Of a DNA stretch of 64,000 bases, positions 10,781 through 23,500 are shown piece after piece; the stretch's first letter is position 1, and each line of letters starts with the position of its first letter. The notes beneath the pieces are model-generated. The model had not been told where the DNA came from and did no database searches. It was given only the letters and a program-made list of their open reading frames with translations. Origin of the DNA: Patagioenas fasciata. Its lineage: Eukaryota; Chordata; Aves; Columbiformes; Columbidae. Where the stretch lies: assembly GCF_037038585.1 (NCBI RefSeq), contig NC_092520.1:148737104-148801103 (forward strand), read 5' to 3'. The translations under genes were made by a program, and so were the position numbers.

Positions 10781-11099
10781 AAGTTCAAGCACTTCCCAAA
10801 CCATCACAGTTTGGTGTTTTATCAGTGCAGTTTTTCACCATGTTTAGGCTGATGTTACTGAAGTCTTTTCTGCAGCTGCCTGCAGTCACATTGGTGTAAG
10901 AGCAGCACATAACTGCTCCCTGAGATAGCCTGGCTTCAGTTTGAGATACACCATGGGCGTGTGAAGCTGTTTCAGAAGCAACTCCTTAGGTTAAACAGTT
11001 CAAGGTTGTCAGTGGGCTAGCAACTATTTCCATCCCACAAGCTGAGGAACAGCAAACATACAGCCCTAACCTCACTGCTGCCCACTAGCTGTTACCACC
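10781..11099. other. Unassigned intergenic sequence
   Basis: Nothing recognisable apart from its position between a CR1 fragment and LTR B. Confidence 0.3.
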
Positions 11100-11530
11100 T
11101 AGCGGATAGGAGTGAAGAAAAGCTGCCAAATTAATGTGTACAACGATTAAGTTACAAAAGACATATCCACCATTAACCAATCGACATTATAAATGCTTTC
11201 TAATCACTTGCAAGATGAGGGGATATTTTTCAAGTTTTAGATCATTCTGCATGACAAGGGGAGACAGAACATTAAGTAACACATCGTTTAGAAGCAGAGT
11301 TCTTAGTTTATATTTAACTAACAATTAACAGACGTGTTGTAAGTAAGAAAACAATTATAACTAACATAATTATTTCTTAGTATAGATATATTGTGAGTTT
11401 AAAATTTCAAAAAATTGTAATGCATATGCAATAATTATGTGGATATAAGCAATGCAAGAGCATCCAGTTGTCGGAGCATTTATGGAGGATGAACCTCCGT
11501 GTTCCCCAGCACTGATAAAATAAAGAATGC
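11100..11530 (+). repeat. LTR 'B', + strand, old (ERVL-like?)
   Basis: The segment is AT-rich and ends with a GGAGGATGAACCTCCGTG hairpin-like block, then CCCCAGCACTGATAAAATAAA, the same layout as the 3' part of LTR A. The reverse complement of 13770-14190 matches it nearly end to end, including AAGTTACAAAAG, TTTTTCAAGTTTTAGATC and TTATTTCTTAGTATAGATAT. No internal retroviral sequence is seen next to it, so it looks like a solo or fragmentary LTR. Confidence 0.7.
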
Positions 11531-13041
11531 CTGCTTAACAGTATAATTGATTCTGCTGTTAAGTTTATTTCTTTTTTCAGGAAAAGCAAATGTGGTAAAC
11601 TGAACCTTGTGAAAAACAGCAAGAGAATTTGTTGCTTGTCAGCCAGGGGTGTCTGCTGGTTAGGATCATCATGCAGGCACACAGAATTTGCCTGCACTAC
11701 ACAGCCTGCTGCAGCTTTGTCATGTCTCTGGACACCAGCAAAGGGATCTCAAGGGAGGCCTGCTAGCACTCCCTGCTCAACCCAGCATTTCCCAATGGCA
11801 TGGGGGTTTCTACCTTCTCAGTGCTAAAATAAATACATTTTTAATGTGTTTATTAGCAAACATGTTTTATTGAAAAAATGTTTTCCTAAATTACCAAGAA
11901 TCCCATGAATTATTTCGATGTAATAGAGTAAAAAGCCACAGCCTCCACACGTGCTCTATGAAAGTACTTCTTCCTCTCACCTTCTTCACAAGTACCATAT
12001 TTCCTCTTGTGCATGGCCATGTCATGTCCTTCCAAGGACTTAGCCCTCCAAGCCACCAGCCACTTGGGAAAATTGTCTCTATCCTGTGTTTCCTTAGGGA
12101 CAAATACCCTTCCACGGTGGCTGAGGCCAGCCTGCTCCTGCAGCCTCCCTGCTGCTTGAGCTCCTCGGGACATCTTGTTTGTGCCGTCAAGGCGAGAGCT
12201 GAAACAAAGCTCATTCTGCTGGCTTCGTGTACCTCCTGCTTTTGTTATAAAATCCACAACTGTGCTGACTGAATAGAATTACAAAGGTAAGCACTTACTA
12301 ATGTGCAAAGGTGTCCCAGCCAAACTGGGCACATCTGAGTGATTTTTCTTTAAGGGTTTTATAGCTAACACTATAAGGGTATGTAATGAATCATCCGATC
12401 ATCTACTACTAATGCTAATGCGTATTTCTAATTACCCAATCATTAAAAAGTATATTTTATAGGTGCTGCAGCATCATCACTTATCAGCATTCTTGTGGCT
12501 TATCTGTTAATCCAGATGTTTCAGTCGTTGACTTCAACAAAATTACCAGGCACCGTGAGCAACCCATGTTTCTCTTAGATACAGATCCTTCAGTTAATGT
12601 TGCTAGAATAGAGGTTTCCTTATCTTAGCTGATCACTTGTTCTTTTCGGTATGGGTAGGTGATTGGTTTTACATCTGAAGATAATGATGCAGCAGTTATA
12701 CACTAATAATGTTGTTAGTTCCCAAGGACCGTGTGGTCTTGATTTATATCACACTAACCAGGCAGAAATATAAAAAAGACAGAAAAAGGAGGAGGTTGAA
12801 AGAAAATGAACTGCAGGTAGAAAGATGTGGCAGACAGCAGTCACTCGTCTCTGCAGATTAATGGAAATTAAGAGAACTGGTGCTGTTGAATGACTCCACT
12901 GATGTTGGAACAAAGAAATAAACTTAACATCAGTGTCAATTATACTGTTAAGCACGCATTCTTTATGAAATAAATAAATCACGCTTTTTCCATGAATAAA
13001 AGGCGTTTAATCCAATACCTTAACTGTACTCCTTAAACTCG
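11531..13041. other. Unassigned intergenic sequence between inverted LTRs
   Basis: No gene or repeat family is recognised. The minus-strand open frames at 11891-12257 overlap one another in different frames, have no familiar motif and no splice context, and look like chance in a GC-richer patch. Confidence 0.35.
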
Positions 13042-13669
13042 TGTTCATTAAAGCATAAGCAAAACAGTGCTGGGTGTGCGGGGGATTCGCTCCGCCCAAC
13101 ACGCACACCTTCTAACAATAAGAGGTGTGCTTAAATACAGTAAGGTATTACATATTCATAATAACCCCAGGAACGCCTATGCATATTCATAACCTTTCCC
13201 CGCTTCTTATTAAAATGAGTCTCAGGTAATCACTTCCATAGTCTCCTCCTTGACCCCTCCCTGTTGCACCTGCTCAATGTCACTTGGTGGTCTTGAGGAG
13301 GGGTCTTTGGGGGTCTTTCGATAATGGCTCCTTCAGCTTCATCACAGTGAACTTTTTACCTTTGGCTCATTATGTTGAATTGACTGGAACCCAAGCTGCC
13401 AAGTCGACCAAAACCAGACTGGCGCCCCCTTTTGCTGTAAATCTTGGTTATCTTGCCTCCTCAAAGTTACAGCCGGTGCTGTAAAACTGATCTTGGCATT
13501 TGATGAGATTCTGTTTTTCCTTAACACAATTGGTTACATAGAGCTCTAAACTAGGCATTCATTATGTGGCTTAAAGTGTTAGAACGTTAGTAGGCACTCA
13601 TTATGTGGTTGGTTAACCCTTAAAATGTTAGCTCGCTCTATCAATATAACTTCATAAACAAGTTCCACA
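13042..13669 (-). repeat. LTR 'A', - strand copy
   Basis: Reverse-complement relative of 9572-10159. On the minus strand it begins TGTGGAACTTG. It carries the AAAGGTAAAAAGT and CTCATTTTAATA blocks and ends after a GGCGGAGCGAATCCCCC block and CAGCACTG. Flanking 5-mers (ACTCG and ACTTT) match only in part, so the target duplication is not demonstrated. Confidence 0.7.
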
Positions 13670-13769
13670 ACTTTTTACATAGAACTTAACCACCTTTTCC
13701 TTTTTTCAGGTTCAGAACCTGTGCCTCATTTGGTTACATCCGTAAACATTAAACATCTTCTCAGCACTA

Positions 13770-14190
13770 ATCACAACTGCATGTCTCACATTTATTTTAT
13801 CAGCGCCGGGGAACACTGGGAATCATCCTCCGTAAGTGCTCCAAAGACTAAATGCATATTCACATAATTATTATATATGCCTTACAATTTTTGAAAATTT
13901 TGACATACAATATATCTATACTAAGAAATAATTGATGATGTTAGTTATAATTCTTTAGTTTCTTACATACGCCTATTAATAGTTAAATATAAACTAAGCA
14001 CTCTGCTTCTAGGCAACGTATTACTTAATCTTCTGTCTCTCTCTTGTCATGCAGAACGATCTAAAACTTGAAAAACATCCCCTCGTTTCGCAGGTGGTCA
14101 GAAAGCATTTATCTCATGTCAATTGGTTAATGATGGGAACGCCTTTTGTAACTTGATCACCGTATACGTTAATTTAGCAGCTTCTCTTCA
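13770..14190 (-). repeat. LTR 'B', - strand copy next to the AMN1 promoter
   Basis: Reverse-complement relative of 11100-11530 (shared AGTTACAAAAG, TTTTTCAAGTTTTAGATC and TTTCTTAGTATAGATATATTG). Its upstream end (right edge) lies about 0.2 kb from the AMN1 CpG island, pointing away from AMN1. Confidence 0.75.
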
Positions 14191-14413
14191 ATGTCAGCCA
14201 CGAGGGAATCAGCAGTTTGTTGCTTGCCTGAAGGTTCCAAACCTACCCAAGCTCTCCTGTGCTTCCACTCTTTGGAAGGTACTTTGTCCTAAATATTAAG
14301 CGCTGGAAGTGGGGAAGAGACGGCCCTTTGTGCGAGATTCGGTGTTCCGTGAGGCACTACTGCTGTTTCCCGCCACTAGCCCTGAGGCGACCGCAGGGCG
14401 GGCGGGCAACCGG

Positions 14414-14432
14414 ACTACATCTCCCATCATGC
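14414..14432 (+). promoter_or_regulatory. ZNF143/STAF-type site
   Basis: ACTACATCTCCCATCATGC closely matches the ACTACAA-TCCCA-ATGC consensus of vertebrate ZNF143 sites, which are typical of housekeeping and bidirectional CpG promoters. It lies about 105 bp upstream of the AMN1 start codon. Confidence 0.7.
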
Positions 14433-14451
14433 CCGCCAGACGCAGCGAGCC

Positions 14452-14462
14452 GCCGCCATTTC
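14452..14462 (+). promoter_or_regulatory. YY1-type site
   Basis: GCCGCCATTTC resembles the GCCGCCATNTTG YY1 consensus, which is often found just downstream of TATA-less start sites. It is 75 bp before the AMN1 ATG. Confidence 0.5.
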
Positions 14463-14536
14463 GGCACCGCTCTTAGGGAGCCGTTGGGTTGGATTGGGTC
14501 GGGGCGGCGCCGCGTTCTGTGTTCCCCGCCGTCGCC

Positions 14537-14598
14537 ATGAGCCGCATCAGCGGCGCTTGGGACGGCACCGGCGAGGAAGTCCAGCTCCTCCTGGACCT
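14537..14598 (+). CDS. AMN1: AMN1 coding exon 1
   Basis: Encodes the N-terminus from Met to the split Leu codon (ends ...VQLLLDL with exon 2). The donor is GTGAGT. The final LLDL joins CLQC of exon 2, matching the human LLDLCLWC junction, which fixes the splice. Confidence 0.88.
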
Positions 14599-17500
14599 GT
14601 GAGTGCCGCCCCGACACCCTCCCCAGGGCCCGCCGGGCCTCTTTTCCCTCTGGGAAGCCCGGTGGATTCCGGGCCGGCCGGGCGGGTCAGACCTCGAGTA
14701 AACGCAGCCCCGCGGGGCGCCCTGTGAGGAGCCCGAAGAAAGGGCTTGGCCAGGGTGACAGGGCAGGGGACAGGATTTGGCAGGGGTGGCAGCATTCGTG
14801 GTGGTGACAGGGTAGGTAGGTGACAGGGTTCGGCAGAGTTCAGCAGGAGCTACAGGAGAGGTGACAAGGGTGGCAGAGTAGGTGACAGGGTTTGGCAGAG
14901 GTGACAGGGTTTGATGGAGTGGCAGGGTAGGTGACAGGGTTTGATGGGGTGGCAGGGTAGGTGACAGGGTTTGGCAGAGGTGACAGTTTGGGAGGAATTA
15001 CAAGACAGGTGGCAGGGTTTCACAAAAGTGATGGGGCTTGCTTGGGGGTGACAGGGTTCAGCAGGCAGACAACAGGATGATCCTGACAGATCCGGATATG
15101 GAAGGATGGTTGAGGATCCCTGGCTTCTCTTCAGCGATTAATAGAATGAATCATGTTAGCAAGGATGTGTAGGCAATACGAATCCTGTCAACAATTACTA
15201 ACCTAGGAATATGCAAGCAGTGGCACAGTACCAGGTCAGTCGGCTGCTTAAAAAAAGAGTGATTTGAGGAACTTCCTATCAGTAGCTGCCGTCCTTGCAG
15301 TTTGAACATCCTGGAACATTCATAATTAGCTCAGTTTGTTTAATGTGTATCTTGAGGCTGTCAGACAGTGAACTTTAGGTGAACTTTGCCCATTATAATA
15401 CTAAAAATCACACCCGCAGGTGGGAAAACCCGTGAAGTGAGGACCCTAACCCACGAGCATGGAGAGTACAAGAAAATGATTGTGTAACCTTATGTAAATG
15501 ACTAACCAATCCTGGAAAAAGGGGTGGAAACGTGGGGAGGTGCTTACCGAAATCGAAAGTGTAAATTATATAAGTACCGTGAAAAAAGTGTGGTGACTTT
15601 GTGGTGTTAGCACCTGACATTGTGCAGTCTGTAATAAAATGATATCTTGATTCTTGTGTGTATATTCGGCTGCTTGCACACTAGATAAAGAACCTCGCTT
15701 TTGGGACAGCAGCCACAGTGAATCTACTGAATGGTGTTTTGTTTTGAGTTTTTCATTATGTTAAATTCCTTAGTGTTTAGGAGGGAATTAGAAACAGCAG
15801 AGGGTTAAAATATTTGATGTGACAGCTAGGAGGAAAATAGCTAGCAAACAATGTAGTTACTCTTACACGTTTTATTCTTCTTTTAAAGCACTGAAGATAA
15901 GATTGTGGTTACCCTGGTGTAGCACTAAGTGTTTTGTTGTTTCTTATAAAGTATAATAACAGTGAAAACATTTGTATTTTAGACGATTGCTTAAACTGCA
16001 GATCAGTAATGTATTCTGAGAAAATAACATGATTAATCTTAATAAGCTTTTCTCTCAAATTAAATCTAAAATTCTGTGGCAAGGGACATTTAAATGTAAC
16101 TAGATTTGATATAGCTCACATTGATTTCCATGTATCTGCACTGGTTTTGGAGTATCTTCTGCAAATTTGAACTAAGTAGTCAGTCTAGATTTGCAGGTCG
16201 CTGTTCAAGCACAGCTGTAAGTTTTTCAATACAACTATTCCTGTGTAATACAGTATATGGTATATCTGCCTCCTTCAGGATGAATTTCCAGAAAAGTTCG
16301 TTTACCCAGTGTCCAAAATGTAGGTGTCGTATGATAAATATGTGTTTAGCACATGACTGAAGTGTGTGCCCTTGTATAACAAAGGACTGCCCACCCATTC
16401 ACATGACTCAAGAAGCATCCATTGCAGAACAAAGTCACATGGTGGGCGCACACATCATCCCCCAAAAGGCTCAGACAGTCTATTGGTCTCACCCTAGCCA
16501 AAGGTGGGGTGCTGTTTTGCACTGAGGAGATGCTGGTTAATTTGGGATCTCAGTAGGAAAGGCGTGGGCTCTCAAGGCTAGTTAACTGGTTTGTTGCACA
16601 AAGAATACTAGCAGTGGAAAATGTGACAGCAATCTTACGTCTGATGCTGAGTACCCTGGCTATCGCAGCATCACACAAGCCCCTTCTGTGGCCTTTAGAG
16701 CTTTGAGAAGATTTATTTAGAAGTAAACAACTAGTCTTCAGAACTGCAGTCAAGTAAAGGAACATTACATGTAGATACACTGTTTAATCTCAAGACTAAA
16801 CAAAAAATGTGGATGGTATAATCTACTTGTGCGTGTATTGAGTCGGAGCCTTGTACAGGCTTCTCTGCTACCGGCAGTCAGCTAAGTTAATCCAGCAGTC
16901 ACCGGAGTTCCGTGGAGGTATTTCATTTTTAAACACCTTTAGAGGAAGGAGTTAAAGACAACCATGGTGTGTGCTCAGTTTATGTAATGAGCACTCCTGC
17001 TGATGTATGGGTCTCTGTAAGCAAGGCCTGTGATTAAATTCTGCCCGGATTCTGCTTGAAATCACTTTCTTCTTGTTGCAGCGTCTTCTGCAGTGACATG
17101 CTACAGGTGCTCTTATCACACTGTGCTGACTTTAGAGGTTTTTTTAATGTGCTTCCACACTGGAAGTCTTGCTGCTTTCCTAGCTTAGATCTGCTTCACT
17201 TCAGATTATAGAGCCTTGATATTTTGACTTATCTGGAGTTTTTAATCGGTATGTATGAGTTTAATTTACTGTGATTTGGCAGCATTCTGGTGCCAGACAA
17301 TGTTCTGTTGCAAAAACATTGTCTATAGGGACTTGGGAGTTGTGGCTATATGCTAAATCTAGTTTGGCTTAACTCTAGGCTGTTGCTGCCCCCTGCCCTC
17401 AGCCACTTGTTTTGGCAGTATTATTTCTGTGACCCCACAGTTTTAGTCACTGGAATTCTCGTTCAGATCAGATGCCAAACAGCTCACTGCGCAACTGTGA

Positions 17501-20500
17501 GTTTCAGAGCCAGCATGAGCAGGGTGCGCTAAAAAGTGATTGGGAGACAAGGTGGGCTGGAACGAGCCTTTTCAGCCTATTTGACCTTTGCATTTGATTA
17601 GAGTGGTGTGTAATGACAGCTGGACTGCAAATAGGAATTAATTACAAGGGTTCTGTCTGCTAATAATTTTTCTGTTTTTGTAAAGCTAAAACAGTACCTA
17701 TACTTTGTTGTTGTTGTGCATGATCAATCTATTAAAATGATGATTAAGACATGCATTATACTACATGCTTATGTTCTCGTGATTAACCTTAGATCTTAAA
17801 CCTAGTAATTTTCCTTTATGTGTGCTGTAGCACTTGATAGCATAAACAATTGCTGCTTTTGTTTGGTTACTAATATTTTTTTACACTACTGTATTCGTAC
17901 TGCTGCAGTGATTTTCTATATAATATAATGATAGAGTTATACCAATAAGGCTAATACTTGAAATTAATAATTACACAACTTTTCAACAGATGTGTGTAAT
18001 TTTCATGTATTGTTTCTTGTCTCACACCAATCAAGTGATGGCTGTCTATGCCTGCCTGCACTTTAAGCCTCTGATTTATGCCAACGCTTAGGCTTACTGT
18101 TTAACTAGCAGGACTTAAAACAGAAACTAAAAACCGAAACAAATCTCTTAGGGTGTGGAGTAGTCCTTTCACTAACCTCATTATTTTTAAGATTTCCAAA
18201 CCTATCAGAAAGTGTGTTAGATTAAAGTGTATCTGCTGCTTGTTTGCTGCTTATTGGCCTTTGCCCTGTGCCTAAAAAGACGAAGTAGCAGTCCAAAGGT
18301 CACATGCACAAGAGCATCATATTAGAAATATTTAGAAACATTCTTTTCTTTTTTTTTTTTTTTTTGAGTTCAAGTTATATCCTATATTAGCTTCTGTTTC
18401 CCGAAGTTATTGTTCCCAAGATGTGAAATGACCAACTTACACACACACTCCTAGCTTCTGCAGTTTTAAGGCCAGCATATTGAGGTACACCAAACTGGTA
18501 TAAAAGTTCATTTACATAATTATGCTTAGTTGAAAATTGACAGTGTAGGAGTTGCAGGGCCTGCCAAGTAGAGAGGATGCCTGGCAGCACTAATGCTTGC
18601 TGGAGAGATAGAGCAGGCAGCCAGGGCCGACAGCAGTTTTAGGTGTCATACTTGGAGGAGGCTGCTGCTACAAATCTCTCAGAGCCCAGGCAGGTGTTTT
18701 AAGCCGAGCTGTTAATGCCCAGACATAAGTTCGGAGACAAGGGAGTTTCTGCTGTTAAAAATGAGACTCTTAGAGCAACACGAACGAAACATCAAATGTA
18801 AAGGTGTTTTAATTAAGATTGTCATTACACAATAAAGAAATGTGCTGCATGTGTAAGTTGTCACAAGATTATATAGTTGCGTATTGCTTAGGTTTGATTG
18901 TTCCATGGTTCGTTGATAGTTAGCTCCTGTGTAACAGGTGTCATTAACAGGTGGCCAGCCTACTGCAGACTAATGCATTACCTCACCTGCCAGTGTCTTG
19001 GAAAACTAAGGTCTTACAAAGGCATCAGAACATCTGTAGATGGTTATATTAGCATGAACAAAAACTGAGGATGGAAGTGGAGCATCAGTTTGAAAACAGA
19101 ACTTCCTTTTATAGTCTTACTGTGTATATAAAGAATGCAGGAAAATATATGTATACTGTTATTTGCCATCAAATTTGTTCTATTATCTCTTCTTCTAGTT
19201 CATTTCTTGTTCTGATGTGTCCCACTTCTAACATTTGCCCTGCTATTCTATTTCATGTGACATAACTTTAGTATATACTGCACCTTGATGTAAGTTAAAC
19301 TGTTTGTAGAATAATTAGTCATAAAGATCTAGTTTCTGTTGGAAATGTACACATTTTGTCCTGTCATGAGACCTTAACTCTGTTATGAAGCTTAGGTTAA
19401 AATGAGGGGCCTTTTTTGCTCTGCAGCTCTTTACACATTTGGAACAAATCAGTAAGCCATTTGACTCTTTGTAGATAGCTATGAATTATGAACGGCTTGT
19501 GTAACAAACCTGATAATGTGGAGCCAGGGAAAATGCAGTTGGGAGGTTTGCAAGGAGGAATTCTCTTTCATCAGGTTATTACAGGAATAAAGCACTGCTC
19601 ATTTTTTCCCTGTCTATGAAATCCAGGATTCATGATTTCTTTCATTAAGTTAGACTGGGACGAAATCTGTTTGCCAGGTGAATGCATAACACTCATTATG
19701 TACCAATCTTAGTTATTGCTATGTGTATACAGATCACATAAAAGTAGACAAGCCAAATACAGTAGAGTTACTGTGCACTTAGAGTAGCTGATCTGAGCTT
19801 ACTAGTAGGTCGAGTTAATGGAAAAATGTTGATTCTACAAAAGCAAAATATTTTGTAGGACAGTAATGTTTTCTTTCAAAATTTTGGATAGGATTTAAAA
19901 AGAAAGGTTGGCCTAGGCAATCTAATTCGGATAGCTATGATCAATAGATAATAGAACCTCCAATTTTAAGAACTCCATCACTTACATGTGTTGTCATGAA
20001 TTGTGAGTTTGCTTCCGGAGTGCGAAGCCAATCTCACATTCAGAGACAAGATATGGATTTTATTGCAGAGGTGTACAAGATCAAACTAACATACCAGCAA
20101 TACAAAAGTCTTGCTCATTTATAGAAAATCTTATCACCATTTACACCCCCTCAGGGCAGTCCTGTAGGGCTGATTGTTTACAACATTTGCATACAAATTA
20201 CATAACACTGTTCTTACTACTCATGCTCCCTGAGGAAGGGTCCTGGATGGGCCAGGGGTCTTTCCTTCAGGGGTGTGTTTTTTAGCATTATAATGATACT
20301 ATAGTGAGCAAAGTTTACCGTAGGTTCAGCGTGTCCACAAAATTTGGCAATAATCACTGGATAATCAACTGTTCATGGTTGACTTCTCAATTCTGGGATA
20401 GGCTTTGTTTTACAATGAAAAGTTAATTACTGCTAGACATCTCATTTATTATTCGTAGTAAAGTTAACCTATGCTAGACATCTCATCTATTATTAATCTA

Positions 20501-23500
20501 ATATTAACTTTCTAGTAGGCCTCATGATCAGGTGTTTTGGCCTATCTGGCAACATATGGACTAATGTTTCTAAGGAAGAGAGGTACAGTCACAAGTTATC
20601 TTTCCTCCCCCATTTTAACTCCCTCCATTTTAGTTTTGCTGTAGTGTAACCCTTTTTGAAGTCTTGGCATTTCATAGATGACAGAGTCTTAGTTTTCAGT
20701 TTCCTCTGGATGTTGATTAGCTTCATTCGAGTTTATGTTCCTTATTTGCCTAGGGACTTTGTTTTGTGATAATAAAGTCTACCTCTGGAGAGTTTCAATT
20801 CCTTCCTTAAGGACCAGCAGTTGTCTTTTAGCATATTAACAGTTGGTGATTGCTCTAAAGCGGTAGGAGTAGTTACATTTATGCAGTCTGAAAATTACGT
20901 TCGGCCCTTTGAAGGCAACTGTGAGGCTGCTTTTGCCCCCAGTAAAAATGAGTTTGACACCCGTGCCTTAAATGCCGGCATGCACAAGATGTTTAGAAGC
21001 TATTCATAAGCTCTTCCTGGACTTGCCTCTGGTGGCTCAGTAAGCCTGTGATTGTGATTTAAAGTTGCAGAGGTTGGGACATGAACATTTTTGTATCCTA
21101 TGATAGACTGAAATGCCTTGGGAATCTTAAAAAAATAGGATTGCTAGTGCCCCTCTATGGTACTCAATATTGGATAAGTAAACAGTCTTCTACATATTTG
21201 ACCTTTAAAACCATTATTTCAAGTGTTCCACTTGGGTATTGTTCCACATATATCCGGATAATACTGATCTCTGTTTTATTTTGCTTAAGTAAAGTTCTTC
21301 ATGTCTTCTCCCAGAAAGCTCTGTTCCATCTGGAATCTCTTAACAGCATAATCTTACTGAAATGATCCCTTTTTGTTGCAGTCACAGAGACAAAATTCTA
21401 GGATTTCAAACCCTGTCTTAAAGCATCACCCAGAACTGTGTGATACTAGTAGGTCTACTAATATTTATTTTTGCCTTTTCGGATAAATACTTAAGCCCTC
21501 TGTGCCTTTAAGATTTGTTTGCAATTTCTCATGCAGCAGTAACTCACCATGGAAACTTTTAAGTCAAGTTTCAGTATCTGGCAAAGGCAATAGATTTCTT
21601 GGAACAGGTAAACAGTTTTGACCCTGAATACAAAAGGTGTCCAGAGAGCAAGACATTTATGGTATACAGAAAAGCAGCATGTGTTAGCATTATTGTTAGT
21701 TCAAAATCTCTAACCCAGTGTGTATGATAATCAGGCTGTTTCCCTCAGGTTGAGAAATTATTCTGATGAATCGGCATGTGGTGGGGGGAGGGGAGAAGGA
21801 GGTCTAACATACTGCTATTAAAAAAAAAGAAAGGCTATGCTGAATCAAGCCAATGAATGTTTCTGATTGTGACAGGATTTCAACCAGTTGTGTGAGAACC
21901 TTCCTTCTCTTCCCAGGACAGCTTAATTTCATGAAGAACAATTGTCAAGGAGGCTTTTTGAATACCTTGTAAATATCCAAATGAGTTTACTGTTCCCTGT
22001 GTATTATATTTTCCATGTGTCCACTAGTTACGTTGTCTGATTTATTTTGTAGGACCATGAACTTGTTGATCTGTGATTTCTTGGACCCCACTAAGACACC
22101 AAAATTTATTCCTCAGGTGACAATCCTCTGTGATCAGATCTAGTTTTAAGCAAAAGTTTCAAAAGGCTGAGCAGAGGGTTACACAGCACAATTCATATTG
22201 AAAGAGTACTACAAACTAGAGAGAGTGAACAAAATACTACATCTGAAAATATCTTCTTAGTGTTCTTAACTGAGGTGAAAGAGAAGTGTCCCTTCTCTGG
22301 AAGTAGCTGTCACAACTAAAGATGCCTACTTGGTGGAGGCTTAGCTAGTGAGAAGGCTTTTCTTAGAGCTCGTGAATGTGCTACCAGCAAACTCATTTTG
22401 TGAGCTGGGTTAGTGATCACAGTGAATGAGGCTACAATTTTTGCCCACAGTTGTTTGGGGAATGTTTGCACAGAAGGAACAGCTGATTGACTCCAAAGGA
22501 CAATAACTGAGTTGGTGGTAGCATGGGACAACTGGAACTGATGAAGTTAGAAGGCAACATAGGTGGACGCAGAAGATGACACCTAATGGCTTGATTGTTC
22601 TAGTTCTAATGCATAGTGCTTATTTTTGACTACACTGTAACTTTCCTTTATTTCAGATGCCTTCAATGTTTGACAAAGAACCTTTCCAGATATGCTGCAG
22701 ATATTAAGCCATTGCCACCAAACATAAAGGATAAACTTATTAAATTAATGAGTAGTCAAGGGCAAATAACAGATTCAAATATCAGTGAGGTAAGAACCCA
22801 TTCAAAACTATTCTGTCTGTGATAGTTAATACACAAGGATTTACTAAACTAAAACTGTTTACAGGAAACAACAGATAAATTCAGGCCCGCTTACTCTGTC
22901 CGTATCTTTAAGGTTTTTTTTTTTTCTTCATAATGTTAATAGTCCTGTATTAGTAGTAATAAGATTATATTTGTAGTGACAAATTAAAATGTTCTCCCTT
23001 CAGTGATAATTTACTTCTGTGTAATTGGCTGACTTATATTATTCATTTTCAGTATGGGAAACTAGGATCTGTTGCAAACCAGCCTCTATTCCTGAATGTA
23101 GTATGTTTCAAGAAGCTAGTGCATAATTTAGTAATGACAGTATTTCAGGAACTTGTTAGATTTCTGCTACATTCTATTGACATGATGCACTATTTAAATC
23201 TTGATTCTTTGAAATATGATGATGCTAGGGCTAGAAATTGGTAGTTCTAATTATCTCATCCCTTTTGCTCACTGACAAAATGAAATCAGTTAATGACTTT
23301 TCTTTAGCTGTAAATTCAGGGATACATGTATTCTGTTATCTGCCTACTGTTATCTCATTTAGCCTCAAAGGGAGGTGTGAGAACTGAGGAAAGCTCAAGG
23401 TTGGCCGTGGTGAAACAGAAAATGGAAGACTCCCTGTTCATTCCTGCTTTGACCTGTAACTCAGATGAGGCAAATAGTGTCAGTTTCTCAGAGTCAGAGT

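Larger units (their letters stand above)
14340..14745 (+). promoter_or_regulatory. AMN1: CpG-island promoter of AMN1
   Basis: A sharp rise in GC and CpG density begins at about 14340 and covers AMN1 exon 1. It holds a ZNF143-like element, a YY1-like element and the start codon. No TATA box is evident, as expected for a housekeeping CpG promoter. Transcription probably starts between about 14440 and 14530; this is inferred. Confidence 0.8.
14599..22656 (+). other. AMN1: AMN1 intron 1
   Basis: An 8-kb intron. It holds a GTGACAGGG-type minisatellite just after the CpG island, an LTR-like segment at about 15380-15718, a minus-strand LTR at about 19989-20612 and half of a hAT-like element at 20862-20965. 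No further coding exon was recognised. Confidence 0.75.

Noticed and set aside
11891-12257. Minus-strand frames of 107 and 115 codons between the inverted LTRs
   Set aside because: Considered as remains of LTR-element internal sequence, but no gag, pol or env motif is visible.
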